Assembly (NCBI GenBank): GCA_024449915.1
Contig: JAMZAV010000161.1
Coordinates: 744,001-808,000 of the forward strand
DNA: 64,000 bases
Direction of reading: 5' to 3'
Origin: Sweltsa coloradensis
Taxonomy: Eukaryota > Arthropoda > Insecta > Plecoptera > Chloroperlidae
Part shown: piece by piece, positions 32,817 to 44,914 of the stretch
How positions within the stretch are numbered: the first letter of the stretch is position 1
Layout of the letters: every line of letters starts with the position of its first letter
Made by a program: the position numbers and the translations under genes
The notes under the pieces: model-generated
Seen by the model: only the letters and a program-made list of their open reading frames with translations
What the model was told of the DNA's origin: nothing
Database searches by the model: none

Positions 32817-33690
32817 GATTATGGAAATAAGTTAAAAAATTGATTAAAAATCATGCTGACCCTGCAAGAAACAATAGTTCTCGATTCTAATTCTCTTTAC
32901 AACATTGATTTCCGACGAATTGCACAATCTCAAGAATCAATGAACGGATGTACATTATTATTATTTGTGCCAAACGGGTATTGCTTATTTCAATATTTTA
33001 AATACATCCCATAAAAATTATTGGTCCATCGTTTTGAAAATAATGTATACATAATACTGAAAATATTTATATGTTTTGTGAATAGCGCCGAAATAATTTA
33101 GGCATTTGATCATGTAAGCATGTAGAAATCCATTTCTATCAGAGAAATGTTAGCTATCAAATAGAAATGTAGTTACGTGGTCACAAAAGTTGTCTATTGT
33201 GGCTGGAGATGATCGAAATCGATTTTTACCGTTATCTCTGGAGTTTTACATGATCGCACTGCTGGTTTTCAGAAGTATAAAGAGAACTTCTAATATAATG
33301 CACAGCATATCATTATTTTTAGTTACACGGAAAGAAACAAACACCATCATCAACAATTTTATTTACTAATTATTTACGTAAATTGTATTACACACAATGA
33401 GTTGCAAAAAAACTAAAGTTACGTTATATTTAGTTACAAATTTAAACTTGTTTTCTATAACACTGTTTGAAAACAGAGTTAATAACAACGTCGTTGTTTC
33501 TTGTAATTATAAAAAAACTGTTTCGTATTAATTGTAGTGCAAATAAGTTAATAGTGAAACGAAACTGTTGTTCGTTATAATAATATTATGTAAACTAGCA
33601 TACTTGTTTAGTTAAACCACTGTTTAAAAATATTGTAAATAACGCGAGGAACGTTGCTACAAACAGCTTGGGTCGTGAATGTATGCAAAG
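32817..33690. other. Non-coding stretch
   Basis: Very AT-rich, with a perfect small palindrome AACAACG-T-CGTTGTT at 33484-33498. Confidence 0.4.
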
Positions 33691-34030
33691 CAGAGCGCTG
33701 AGCTCTTCTCCTTGGCTCAGGTTGAGTATAAAAACCTTCCGGCCATCTAAACAAAACTCATTAAGGGTGAAATGAGTGTAGGAGTTTTCCCCGTGGAGGG
33801 GTGTCAGGTTTTTCGCGATGCGGAGATGTCCTAGGAGTTTGACAGTTTGGAAGTTTCAGTATGGCTGGGTGGCGAGGCGAGGTAGGGGTAGGATTAACAC
33901 GGCGCGGGCGAGGTTCCGTGATGGAGATTGTCAATTTGTGAAGTCAGAGGTGAGAGGTGTGGCATGACTTACTCGAAGGGGTGTAGAAACTGGATAGTTT
34001 ATTAACTTTTAAGTACGACTTAATAAAATC
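33691..34030 (+). promoter_or_regulatory. TATA-initiator-poly(A) module, possible solo LTR
   Basis: TATAAAAA (33727-33734) is followed 33 bp after its start by TCATTA, an arthropod-type initiator with A at 33760. About 260 bp further on is AATAAA (34022-34027). Between them is a GC- and G-rich untranslated-looking stretch with only a 22-codon frame beginning ATGGCTGGGTGG. Promoter and poly(A) signal about 300 bp apart is the layout of an LTR (U3-R-U5). No TG...CA ends or second LTR were found. A short Pol II transcript is the alternative. Confidence 0.33.
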
Positions 34031-34714
34031 GGTGTTATTTCACTTAAAAAATTCAAAATATATATTCCCTGTCACACGTTTTCTCCCACGTTCAAGAACA
34101 CCCTCGTAGGACTAAGGTATTACAACTCTCCATGAACATTTAACTTTTTTTAAATTGATTTAATTGTTGTTAGTCGAATAGTCGTGCACAGTATTGCTCA
34201 CATTTGATGGGTAATTCGATGGAAAAAGTATGAAAGTAAGACAATAACCAGATAAAAATATAATTGAAAATAACATCGTCCAAAGCTGGCACACACCAAG
34301 ACTTTTGGGCATTCACCAGGCAATAAAAAAATACCAGGGAGAGGCTTCAAGCCCCTCGACTTATCTCCCAAAAGGCAGATTAGATAGTATATAAAATATA
34401 TACCAATGGCTGGTCAAACTCTAAATACGAATGTATTTGTTTATTTTATGACGGAACAAATGTGTACAAACTGAATGAAATGGAAAATATAAAAATATAT
34501 TTGAAACCATCAATGCATTGATCACATGATTCATCGATTATACATTGTGCCTATTATTCTATTTTTATTTGTTGGTAATTGTTTCACTTCTCATATGAGA
34601 CATTGTGTTCAAAAAGCTTATAAACTTATATTTTATAAGAAGTAGGCCTATCTTCAATACGGTCTTGTACCGGTATTTGAAAACTTGTACTTGCGTGGAA
34701 CTAAAGCCAGCGGT
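34031..34714. other. Non-coding stretch
   Basis: AT-rich; nothing recognised. Confidence 0.4.
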
Positions 34715-34736
34715 GGGAGGGGTGGGGATGTGGGGG
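34715..34736 (+). other. G-quadruplex-type sequence
   Basis: Four runs of at least three G with loops of 1, 1 and 4 bases (GGGAGGGGTGGGGATG then GGGGG). It stands out in AT-rich DNA. Confidence 0.6.
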
Positions 34737-35784
34737 CGGAGGCCTTCTTTATCAATAGCGCAACTGCAAGTTTACTGCAAAGGATTTCGAAGATGACTTT
34801 GCTTCATTGCAGATGAATATTATTATTATGTCTTGCTGCTTTCTCAAGACGTTTCTGAACAACAATAGCTAGCGAAGGTTCTTCACATATGTCTGTTTCC
34901 TTTAGCAACCGAGTTTTAGAAACTTTTGTATGGTAAATGTTGCAATCTACATAATGCTCTATATGTTGCAGTGTGTTACAGTGTCTAAGGTGCATGGATT
35001 TAAGGTACCTTACAATCTACTTTAACCATTTGTATATGCATTCTAAGTTTGTATTAATTAATTATAACATAAAGAGCCTTAAAATTAGTCGTAAATGTGA
35101 ATATTTGATTCAGATTGCAGATACCAAGAATTATTTTAAATTTGACCTGAAGCTACTAATTTTGAGAAAATTCAAATTACATTTCACATTTTTATTCCAC
35201 AAAAATCACATGGATACGTGCTAGTCTCGCAACGAAATGATAGAATTTGCAATAAATTGATCTAGCTAGTAGCAATAAACAATAAAAACTATAAATGAGA
35301 CGTCTTAATGGCAAATAATAACAATGTGAACATGGGTATTGGTTTAAACTCTTTTCTAAGCCAATGAGCAACGATCCATAGACAGCTGATAAACTATTCC
35401 AGACAGTGCACAATATTTCTAGCACCTCATCGCAAACGAACACCGTTGCTGGCGGATAAGCTGCCTACTCTGTACAAAAACACGAAGTTTCTCGTCATAG
35501 ATAACTTTGTGATGCTTTAATCTTGTTACAAGAAAGAAAGCCCATGATGCCGGGATTTACGAAATTATATCCTATATAATTATGTCTTGTGTTTCGACGG
35601 TGTTCACTACCAGAAATATCGTCTAAAAGTATTGCCAAAGAAAATAAATGAGGGAAACTACTTATTCAACAGATTGTCAAAGAAAAATACACAAATAAGT
35701 TTTTTAAATTATTATTTTTTTTCCATTTTTTCCATTTTTTTAAATTTAAATTTAAATTTTTTTTTTATTAATTAACTAATAAAA
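34737..35784. other. Non-coding stretch
   Basis: Ends in T-rich low complexity at 35700-35770. Open frames of 62-83 codons in this stretch have no recognisable features. Confidence 0.4.
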
Positions 35785-35850
35785 ATTATTTATTTGTTTA
35801 TTTAACGTCTATCCTATTCAGTTATTAGAAACTGATTTACAAAGGAGGAC
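35785..35850 (-). repeat. SINE/LINE 3' end, family B, copy 5
   Basis: Minus strand GTCCTCCTTTGTAAATCAGT, loop TTCTAAT, AACTGAATAGGATAGACG, then TTAAATAAACAAATAAAT. The loop is longer but the CAGTT/AACTG stem is kept. It lies about 40 bp from the next retroposon. Confidence 0.8.
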
Positions 35851-35888
35851 AGCTAATTAAATAGATTTCGTTTAATTTTGATATCTTT

Positions 35889-36070
35889 TGGTGGAGGTGC
35901 CGGGTCATTTCAAAAAGTTATTTTTATTGAGTTCCCCTAGATTTTGAGGGTCCCGAAAATCGTGATGTTTCATATTAATTTCGAGGTAATTTCAACAAAG
36001 ATATAAACAATCAGTCCTGTTTGGTTTTATCGTGATACATGACAGATGCACAGGCAGACTAACAAACAGA
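35889..36070 (+). repeat. Retroposon starting with the tRNA-Ala motif, copy 1
   Basis: Begins exactly TGGTGGAGGTGCCGGGT (35889-35905). Downstream, GGTAATTTCAACAAAGAT, TATCGTGATACATGACAGAT and GCACAGGCAGACTAACAAAC match the copies at 39026 and 49316 in the same order and spacing. The sequence upstream of TGG is not shared, so TGG marks the 5' boundary. No coding capacity. Confidence 0.7.
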
Positions 36071-36256
36071 AGAGTCATGTCTCGTGTTACTCTATAATTT
36101 GGAATGAAACCTAAGATTAAAAAAAATATGTTAAAAGATTAGCATGATTTGTATAGCACAATGACACCTTTTAATTGATATGAGTAAGTATTCATTTAAA
36201 AAAGTTTTTTTTTAGATTTGACGTTGTGAAAATTAATTGTCCACCATGACCATGAC

Positions 36257-36281
36257 ATAAACAAGAAGACCTACAAAAGTT
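36257..36281 (+). repeat. Left direct repeat flanking LINE fragment
   Basis: ATAAACAAGAAGACCTAC followed by AAAAGTT. It recurs at 37353-37378 with one inserted base and one mismatch. Confidence 0.7.
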
Positions 36282-37352
36282 TCAATTTTGCTTGTTATGT
36301 ACTATTGATCCCATATTTGCTATAAGACAGACAATGGAGGGGAGATGGCAAAATGGGAAAGAAATGCACATTGTGTTTTTGGATCTGGAGAAGGCATACG
36401 ATCGCCTGCCTAGAGAGAAAGTATGGGAGTGTCTAGAGATAAAAGGAGTGGGAAGAGGTTTAATAGACAGGATACAAAGTACATATCAAAGGAGTGAAAG
36501 TTGTGTACAGACAGATATGGGTAGGTCAGAATGGTTTCAAGTGAATGAGGGCTTGCGACAAGGTAGTGTGTTATCTCCAACACTCTTTACTGTTGTAATG
36601 GATGAAATTATAAGAAGAGTGGAACCAAATACAGATGGAAGAAACACAAGAACCTTAGTGTTTGCGGACGATGTGTTGATTGGGGTGAGAGTGCCAGAGA
36701 AGTGCAGGAGAAGGTGGACAGATGGAACGAAGTTACTACAGAGTTTGGTCTAAAAATCAATCAGAAAAAGAGTGAATGTTTGCGTATGCAAAAGAAGACA
36801 AAGGGCAGGCCTAGAGACAAGAAAATATGTACACGTGGAGAAGTCTTAGAAGAAAAAGAAGTTTAAATTTGAAGTATATTGACAAAAGATCAAAGTGTTA
36901 GGATGTCATCTAAGTGCAAAAAGCAGAAGTTTATCAATTTAGAAGTTACTTGGAATGATTTCCACAAAAATTAAAATTTGTTTAATTTTTGTATATTTTA
37001 TGGGGAGTAACAGGGCAGTCAAAAGAAATGAGTCACTGGAAGGCGAAATGAGTTTTAGATATAAAGTTCAAGAGGAAAATAAGAAGTATAAATAAGAAAG
37101 CTGGGTTGTGAATGAAGAATAGGGAACGTCAAGTGTTGACTATGAAAAGGAGGCATGAGAGGATTCCAAAGCGGAATTTGAGCAAGGAAGGAAAAAGATG
37201 GAACAAAAAAAATGTAAAGATATTCAGCATGACTTTGATAAACAATGAACCTGTGGTAATTGGAAGAGAAAAGTATGGGATTTAAAAAAGTGAGTTATTG
37301 TTGTAGAGGGATGTGGGGGAAAAATAAGTTGGCACTACACATGCACCTATGA
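36282..37352 (+). mobile_element. 5'-truncated LINE insertion bounded by direct repeats
   Basis: The 1.07-kb segment between the two 25-26-bp direct repeats holds an RT fragment (36292-36866). It is followed by more decayed ORF2 C-terminal sequence, for example TGGGGAGTAACAGGGCAGTC near 37002 and an IKFKRKIRS-like frame near 37055. Variable-length target duplications and 5' truncation are standard for target-primed reverse transcription. There is no clear poly(A) tail. Confidence 0.6.
36292..36866 (+). pseudogene. Non-LTR retrotransposon reverse transcriptase fragment, frameshifted
   Basis: A 153-codon frame carries the RT core. Motif A is FLDLEKAYD (residues 29-37 from the first Met, catalytic D31), preceded by CTIDPIFAIRQTMEG. 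Motif B is GLRQGSVLSP (87-96). The active-site box is FADD (124-127) in LVFADDVLIG. A frameshift near 36695 moves the reading to KVDRWNEVTTEFGLKIN and QKKSECLRM, which is the expected continuation, ending in a stop at 36864-36866. The first Met is internal, not a true start. The style is that of RTE/LINE-type elements with a KAYDRVPRE motif, but the clade is not settled. The N-terminal endonuclease is absent. Confidence 0.9.
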
Positions 37353-37378
37353 ATAAACCAAGAAGACATACAAAAGTT
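37353..37378 (+). repeat. Right direct repeat flanking LINE fragment
   Basis: AATAAACCAAGAAGACATAC followed by AAAAGTT, the partner of 36257-36281. Confidence 0.7.
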
Positions 37379-39025
37379 ATGATATTATTATTATCGTGGA
37401 ATCTAGTTTCGCTGGGTTGTGCTGTGTCTTTCACCCCGCTTACTTATCGTGATATATCGTCCTAGACATGATGTTGTTCACCCCTACAAGGGATCACGCG
37501 TGTTCTTATATTGCGTGCTAAAGAAATCCCCGAAAACAATTTTACATTTGGGCGAGATGTCTTTCTTGGTGTTCACGTCTCGCCAGCTGTCACTTTTATT
37601 TACATGCATTGAAGGGAACAGACGATCCAATATGTCACGGATACAAATTGCTTTTACGACACTACCATCGTTTGACTAGACGTTAGGGTTATCTACGTAG
37701 CATTGGCTTTTTATTTGTAACCGCTAGGCCTAGTGCTGCGATCTCTACGTCGCATCTGCAGATAAAAGGCTTTGTAGAACGGTTCAATTCGTAGACAATC
37801 TCTATCTATGGTAGAAGAACTCATATGCTGTCCAATTTTTATACGGTTGTCTTCCCCTTCCAAGAGAAACTGACGTATGTTTGTAAATTCGTTTGCTTTT
37901 GGTGACATATCACAGATCTTTGAATATGTGGAGCGTAGTGGCCCACATGAAAAATAAAAGACCTACGATATTATCCTCCATCAACGACATAATACATCTA
38001 TATTCAATTTGCAATGATCTGGATTATTATATTAATAATATATCTTAATTCACATTTATTTTATTTTACTAAAAAACGTAAAAATTACTTTTTACTTTTA
38101 AGTGTTAGTAAAAGTATTAAAATATTATCAACTTTTAGGTTGTGAATCCGCGTAGACAGTAATTTTATCATGTTCTGATAACAGATATCTCTGTGACTAT
38201 ATATTTTTCACCGTCCAATTCATCGTAATCGAAATCACCATTAATTTGTAATTCGGGTGTTCGTGTTATTATATTTCTGTGTTTCCTTCCAATGAATAAG
38301 ATGGTTCAAATACAATGTTAGATTAAATGTTCATTTACTATTTAAAAAAATCTAACTTATCTCCAAATTATCGTTACCAAAAGACTTCTCTAAAAATTGT
38401 GACGAAAAGTCTTAATCTTATAAATCACTTGTTATTCCCCGGCAAAGAACTTTTACGGCGTTCTCTATTGCGTTATATATATAAACTCCTGCAGGCAAGA
38501 GATGCTCTGCTGCTGTCATCATTAATGAACTTCCTTGTTAGCAGCTATTGCGCGCATACATTATGGGTAAGAATATCACTTTCGAGATTGTCGCGTCTAT
38601 CATGTTTCACGATTCGTTACCCTGGCGTTTTAATTATCTTCTTAGTCATCCCCTTCCTTACGTCAGCGCTTAATTATTGTGAAAAATTCCTTTATTATGC
38701 TTCTGTAATTCACAACTTTCTCGGGTTTTACATTTTCCGGAGCATTTCCTTAATTATACTTATTCGCATATATTTCTTACTCAACGTAGCATAAGAAATG
38801 TTTGAAGAGAACTGGACTACTTTCGTAGTTAATCCCGTCTTGATTGTGGAATCATTCACCTTAAGATGGACGAAAAACTTCAGTCCATCTTGCAACGTCA
38901 ACTTGGCCAAGATAATTCTGTCAACTGTATCAAACAAGTTTGCCTAAAATAACATTGCCATTAAAGACGAGCTCAAACACAATTTTTTTTAAATGAGCCG
39001 TTATTCGACACATTATGTTCCTTGT
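37379..39025. other. Non-coding stretch
   Basis: The 155-codon plus-strand frame at 38327-38794 is rich in Leu/Ile/Tyr/Ser and has no domain or codon pattern; judged chance. Confidence 0.4.
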
Positions 39026-39165
39026 TGGTGGAGGCGCCGGGTATAAAGAGACTTCTCTTTCGTAGGACTAGACCCGCCCCATGACCTTCAGAACAACGAA
39101 ACATTCGTTATCAACCTTGTTCAAGGACAATGTCGAAAAATCGCATGCGCAATGCACAGACGGAT
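39026..39165 (+). repeat. Retroposon starting with the tRNA-Ala motif, copy 2
   Basis: Begins TGGTGGAGGCGCCGGGT (one C for T). Downstream TTCAAGGACAATGTCGAAAA, ATGCGCAATGCACAGACGG and ATAGTCGGTCGGAC are shared with copies 1 and 3. It is shorter between head and tail than copy 3. Confidence 0.68.
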
Positions 39166-40544
39166 AGTCGGTCGGACAAAATACGTTTATTCCCCTTACA
39201 TAAAAAAAAAAATTGGTAGAAAAAGCCATGCTTTCTCGTTCCGCGGAAACCTCACTTCGTTCGTAGCGCTCACTTGTCTTTGTTATCCGTCTCGAAAGCA
39301 TAATTAATTTTACTATTCGTCAACTTCTAGGTAGAAAAGAAATGAATGTGTCACGTAACATATTGGTACTAACCCTAGTATTGAATTTTGATCATTGATC
39401 CCTCTTTTGCCGGCTGTGATTGAAATCAACTTCTTGGATACCTCCGACATTGCTTAAAATTTAAAAAATGCACATTGTGGTGTTACAATTTCATGTGTAA
39501 TTTTACACGTTGGTAACTTAGTTTAACATTCCCTTCGAAGTCATTTACAAAACCTCAAAACGATCAAGACAATAACACACCTCTTTTAAATTCCATGTGA
39601 TATATTATTATAAAGCAAGTTGGGCATAGTTCAGGACAACCGAGCTTAATAAAGAGACAGCTGTTGTATTAGACACGTCAAGCTGATAACGTCAGAAGTC
39701 GTCTATTCTGATATTATTATAAGTTGCTAGACACAGTGTATCTAGTACGGTTATAAATGCAGTGCTCATTGCGACCAGAAAAAAGTCCATAGCAAAACTA
39801 GGTTATAGATTCCAGAGAGTTGTCTGCATTATAACTTGTATCTCAAAACTAAATATATCATTTAATGCTTAAACAACAAGATGCAATATGCTACGTTAGC
39901 AAATACTAGCAAGTGTCAAATTGTCTGCACCTTCAAACAAAAACGTTTACTGCATTGCAGAAGTGCATGCTATTGCATAATATGTCGCAAAACATAAGTG
40001 TCAAGATATATCTCAGAGCTGGTACTGTCGAGTTCCATCGTTGTAATATAGTAAATTTATAGCTGAACCACCATTGCCAAGACTTGAATTATGTATTATT
40101 AAACTAATTACACGAGTTGATTATGCCTACACGTAAGCACAACATCATTTCGTCAAGTTATGTTTATTCCAGAAACGTATATACACAACTGAAACAGTCA
40201 TGTGTACTGCCAGAATTAAATTGTGTGCACTTAGAATGTATAGTCAATTTATGTTTATATGTTAAACATAATTAATTTTAACTTGATGAAACATTTCTTG
40301 AGTCAAGCTACGTGCGCTTTGAGCATAGATAAATTACGTCGCATGAAAGAAGCTGTCATTCAGTCTCAAGTTATGGTCGCGTGGGATATGGATGGGTCCC
40401 AGCTGTCCGGATTTGTGTTGCTGTTTGACCCCGTTCACAAATTACTCTGTGGGCTGGCGGAATATCACACCACTCTTCACTAGTCCGCGTCCAAACCAAC
40501 CCCTAAACATTCCCTGACCCCAAATCAACCCTCGGTCGTTTGGA
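39166..40544. other. Non-coding stretch
   Basis: The last 250 bp become C-rich. A 74-codon frame at 40259-40483 has a somewhat protein-like C-terminal half (DKLRRMKEAVIQSQVMVAWD) but no splice or domain support. Confidence 0.35.
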
Positions 40545-41125
40545 TATCTCCTCGCCCCACCCTTGCCCCATCTGTATGACCTCGACGTGACCTCGGCTTT
40601 TACCCTCTATCCCTCTTCGGTCGCCTACTTTCACACCAGCTCCTTGCCCCCGTCCGGTCATTGTACACTCGGCTGCTTAAGTAAATCGCGAAGTTTCTTA
40701 CTTTCACACCATCTCATTTCCTCGATTATTCATTGTTCACTCATTTCCTAAGATTAATGGTGGAACCTCCTACTTTCACATCACTTTGTTTCCACGTTTA
40801 TTTATTGTACACTAAGATTCTTAAGTAAATAGTGAAATCTCCTACTTCCACACCATCTTCTCTACTCGTTTGTTCGTTGTACACTAAGTTGCTCAAGTAT
40901 TGGGGATTTTCTTCATTACACCTCAATTCACACATCTTCTTTCGCCGTTAATTCAATGTACACACGATTGTCTAAGTAGATTGTGAAATCTACAACTTTC
41001 TCACCCCTATTAACTCGTTCATTCACTGTACACTTATTTGCAATAAGTAAATATCGGATCTTCTATTTTTAATTCACCTCTCTTCCTCCTTTATTCACTG
41101 TACGTACACTAAACTAATCAGTGGG
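40545..41125. repeat. Degenerate minisatellite, about seven ~75-bp units
   Basis: Each unit has the order ACTTTCACACCATCT, then TCGTTTATTCATTGTACACT, then a CTTAAGTAAAT word and GTGAAATCTCC. Units begin near 40624, 40697, 40768, 40842, 40915, 40991 and 41062. Units are strongly diverged from one another, so the array is old. Confidence 0.72.
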
Positions 41126-44100
41126 ACTTATTATTGGACTCTGCAGTGAAAACTATACACGCATACAACTTGTTCGTCCTAGGAATGAAAGAAGTAAAAC
41201 TAATTTTAACGAGACAACTATGGCATCATGTTCACATATTATCAAGTTTCGTTCGTTATGAGACTGTATGCCAAGTAAATTTGTATATATCTATTCGGCC
41301 GACATTCCAATATATGTACTCGTACTTAACTTCAGACTCTAAGAGTTGTTTAGTATGTACACCGTGTATCACAGTTTAATAAAGTTTAAACGTTCATATT
41401 TTCAACTACCGCTTTAAAAATGGATGGATGGCTTTGCACTGAAATAAGGAGTCATCTTTCTTTAAAAACTGGGAAAAAGTATTACACAAGAAAAAGAGAT
41501 GTGAAATTTTTACTTCATTTCCGCGTTCCAAGCACAAAAAGTAAATTAACGACTATTTACATTTGCATAAATTGTCGCTGATTTCTTCATTAATGATTTA
41601 AAAAACGGAAGGGTCTTATCAAGGGCTTAGTGACGCATTTTGTGTATTTTTAATTTGTTCGTCGTTTCGTTCTCCAAGAGCTGTTCAGAATCGTTCACTT
41701 TTCTTCCATCTGACTTCTTTCATCCGAAGTGAAGTCTGTTTATCTACCATTCATCAAAATCGCAAATCATATCCGAGGACGTCATCCATGTTCAATAGTA
41801 TATAGGAACTCTGAACTCGACAGATCAGACCAGCTCATCTGTTTCCAATATGTTGAATTGACTTTTTTTCGAGTGCTAACAAGCAGCAACACACTTTAAA
41901 TGATTTTTTTTATTCAGTGATCATTTATTTAATCTTAGTTTAAAATAATGGACGTTTAAACACAAATAAATAAAATATAACTGCAAGTGTGACTAGTAAA
42001 ATACGAACCAAGAACAAAAACAAGAAAAGTGGAGATTTTTTAAAGATATTTTGTTGCGTATGCAAGCTTTTGGAAGGTAGCTTCTATTCTATGCGTATAG
42101 TAACAGTTCCATTAAAGTGTTCAACTATTTGTTTTTTGAAACATTTACGAAGGAAAAACATGCGTTTAATACTATGCTCATTCTGTAGACATTTCTGGAA
42201 GAAATCTCTCTGACATACATCGTCGGCTTACACGAAATAAGTAAATTGTGTCGGTATAATGACGCATGGCATGCCGGTATGAAATATTTCGAAACTTTCT
42301 ATTTGTGGAAAGTGTAGGGCCTACACTTCAATTTACAAAAGGTGATGTTGAAATATCGTCTTATTTGCTTAAAAAAAAATATGCTATAATTTTTTGGCTG
42401 AGCACTGTAACAATATTATTTTGAAATCTGAATAACACATCGATTATATCAAACTTATTCATAATATCAGGTTAAAATGAATATGTCTCGCATCGAACAA
42501 AAATGAATTTGTTTTCATATCCAACGCTATCGCATTTAAATTGAGTTCTTATTCCTTTCAACATGTACGCCTACTCGAGAAACGCCAAAGGGCACTAAGA
42601 TAAAATCCAACCGATATGGAAGGGATCATTTTGTGACTTGGGTATAAATACATGTTTATTTTCCGCTTTCTAATCGTATAATGTTACTTGATATGTACAC
42701 CAGTTGCGGTATTGTTGTTATTTTAGCAAGGTTCAGACTTCTGTTTGAATAAAAGCATCACAAAATCGCAACATCGATGGGAGTGTACAGTCTGCTTGAC
42801 TTAGTACACTATGTTCATGAAAAATGCAGCACTCTTACCGAAACCCACTCGTTTCATTTAGCGTCGTACGTTCGAATAAAAATAGTTTTGTGTGCATATG
42901 CTCACTTACAAACAAGGAATACCTTAATCGTTTTATTACCAGATATACTGTATTAAATAGGTTCATAATATACGTTGTTTTTTAAAGTCTACACAAAAGA
43001 ATGCCTAAAAATCTGATTTTTACTCGAAATTCGTCCCTTTTTTCATCCGTTAATGATACTTTCAAAGGTATGTAATTAGAATTCTGCAAACTTAATTCCC
43101 ATATAACATAAAACAGATGGACACGTTTTAGATTGATTGCATATCACGAAGAAGAAAAGAGTGCGACATTGTTTCGCACATTTAGCGTCACAGTTTCATG
43201 TGGAAAGATACGTAAATAATCAGTCAAGTTTATTATAGTATTAATTTGTAACAAACTACAAACTGCAACGTCCAACAGATATAAAATGAAAAGTTTTGAT
43301 ATGAAGATGTAATATTCAACGACGAATGTCAACAAACATCTATCAGAAACTACAAGGAAACGGGAAACGGTCTTCACTCCTAGTTAGAATCTAAGACAAG
43401 ATAAACATCACCCATGAAAAAATATCTATACATTTTCCAATGTGTTCACGATATTTGTAAGAAACAAAGATTATAAAAACGTTAACTCTGCTCTGATAAC
43501 GTGCCTCATTTATTACGTAATGTTCTAATTTATTGGTACTTCTGAAATGTTAACCACTCTTAGTAATTCAAACGTTCATACTTTTTAAGAGTAAATCGTG
43601 ATTATACAAAACCAAAATTCATTACTCTAAGGTTACAAACTATATCTTCAATATATCGATCTTCAGTTATATAAATTCTCACAGGAGATTCGATTGGAAA
43701 GTTCATAAACTCATAATGTTCTAACTTAGTTTACAAATTTACATGATTTGTTTTCTTCGTGTTTTATTCAATAGTTTATTTGCATTTTTTTCTAAAATAT
43801 TACACATTACATTGTTGGTATTCAGGCAAGATACAATATTGTCTTATATAATTCAGTTATGTTTTAAACTTTACTTAAAGCGCTTGATGTTTAGAACAAG
43901 TTCACTCTGACTTCGGCATGATATTGGAGATCGCTTTCACTGTTCTTCAGCTCTTAGCATAATATTATGATTTGAGCTCAAGAGTACGTAAGACTTTACA
44001 ACGTACTCTGCGTATGAGAAACTTTGAGAAAGTTTGCTTAGGCGTATTTGAACAATCTGATAGATTCTGCATGGTATAATACAGAACAAACATCCCGCAT

Positions 44101-44284
44101 AACATTTCTACAAGGAAGGGGTTCAGAATCTTGGTCGTTGACCTTCATAGGTAGTGATTTTATTTAAATTATATAAATACATTTTGTGGAAAGCCTTACT
44201 TATATCTAGATTTATTAGTCGGAAAACACTCCAATTGGCGAAATTGAATATAATTAATACAATTCAGAAATTGAAAAATAAAGG
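41126..44284. other. Long non-coding stretch
   Basis: No exon, repeat copy or clear motif cluster recognised over about 3.1 kb. Confidence 0.4.
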
Positions 44285-44355
44285 TCGACCGGGACTAGAG
44301 CCCAGGCCTCCCGCTTTCCGGGCGGTTGCCTTGACGACTGGATTACCGAGCATCT
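44285..44355 (-). repeat. tRNA-derived SINE head
   Basis: Minus strand: GATGCTCGGTAATCCAGTCG, then CGTCAAGGCAACCGCCCGG with a CCCG-GAAAG-CGGG anticodon-like arm, then GGGCTCTAGTCCCGGTCG, a B-box T arm, followed by a TTTATTTTTC tail. It is complete enough for a tRNA-like cloverleaf with a decayed T loop. Confidence 0.62.
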
Positions 44356-44697
44356 AACTTGATAGCTGTTGAATAATTAATTGTTGGTGCATTATTTGCC
44401 CAGACGACAAGCTAACACCAAGTGTCGCTCAATATCGGATATATAATTTCTTAAGTTATCAAAGATGACAGTTTCTAATATGTTGCCTTTTCCAAGCTGG
44501 TTTGAGGCTCGTTTTCGTAAGATTAAGCTTTTACATTTCGAATTAAGTAAAACAGAACCGTATGTGAAAATAGCTCTGTATATTCAGTAAAACTAGCCTG
44601 TCAGTATTACGTCTTCATCAATTGCCTAGAAACCCATATGATTTGAGAACAGTCTACACTGAAAATGGTTAAATCGATACATTCTACCATAGATAGT
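44356..44697. other. Non-coding spacer
   Basis: Nothing recognised. Confidence 0.4.
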
Positions 44698-44914
44698 CTA
44701 CTGATATACCCACTCCCACGAATGTCTTCCCTCTAAACAAACAAAAGAAACAGAAATTTCTGTTTTCGAATATACATTGTTTGTTCGATACTTCTCGTGA
44801 CAGTCGAGTACAGGAAAAATAGAACACGTTTCCGTGATATAAGATACACCCACTTGACCTATATTGTTTCCTCCATCTTCATGTGCCTGGTTAAGTTTAC
44901 AAGGGTATCCAATA
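44698..44914 (-). CDS. Possible 3' exon, unknown protein
   Basis: A 72-codon open segment on the minus strand ending in TAG. A pyrimidine-rich 3' splice site, CATTCCTCCTCGAG, lies just before it. The peptide reads IGYPCKLNQAHEDGGNNIG near the start and CLEGRHSWEWVYQ at the end, with cysteines at roughly 5, 29, 37 and 58 and several short hydrophilic stretches. Codon choice looks protein-like. There is no known family, no nearby poly(A) signal and no upstream exon, so chance is a real alternative. Confidence 0.25.

Noticed and set aside
38327..38794. 155-codon plus-strand open frame
   Set aside because: Composition is that of translated AT-rich DNA with no domain, signal peptide or splice context.
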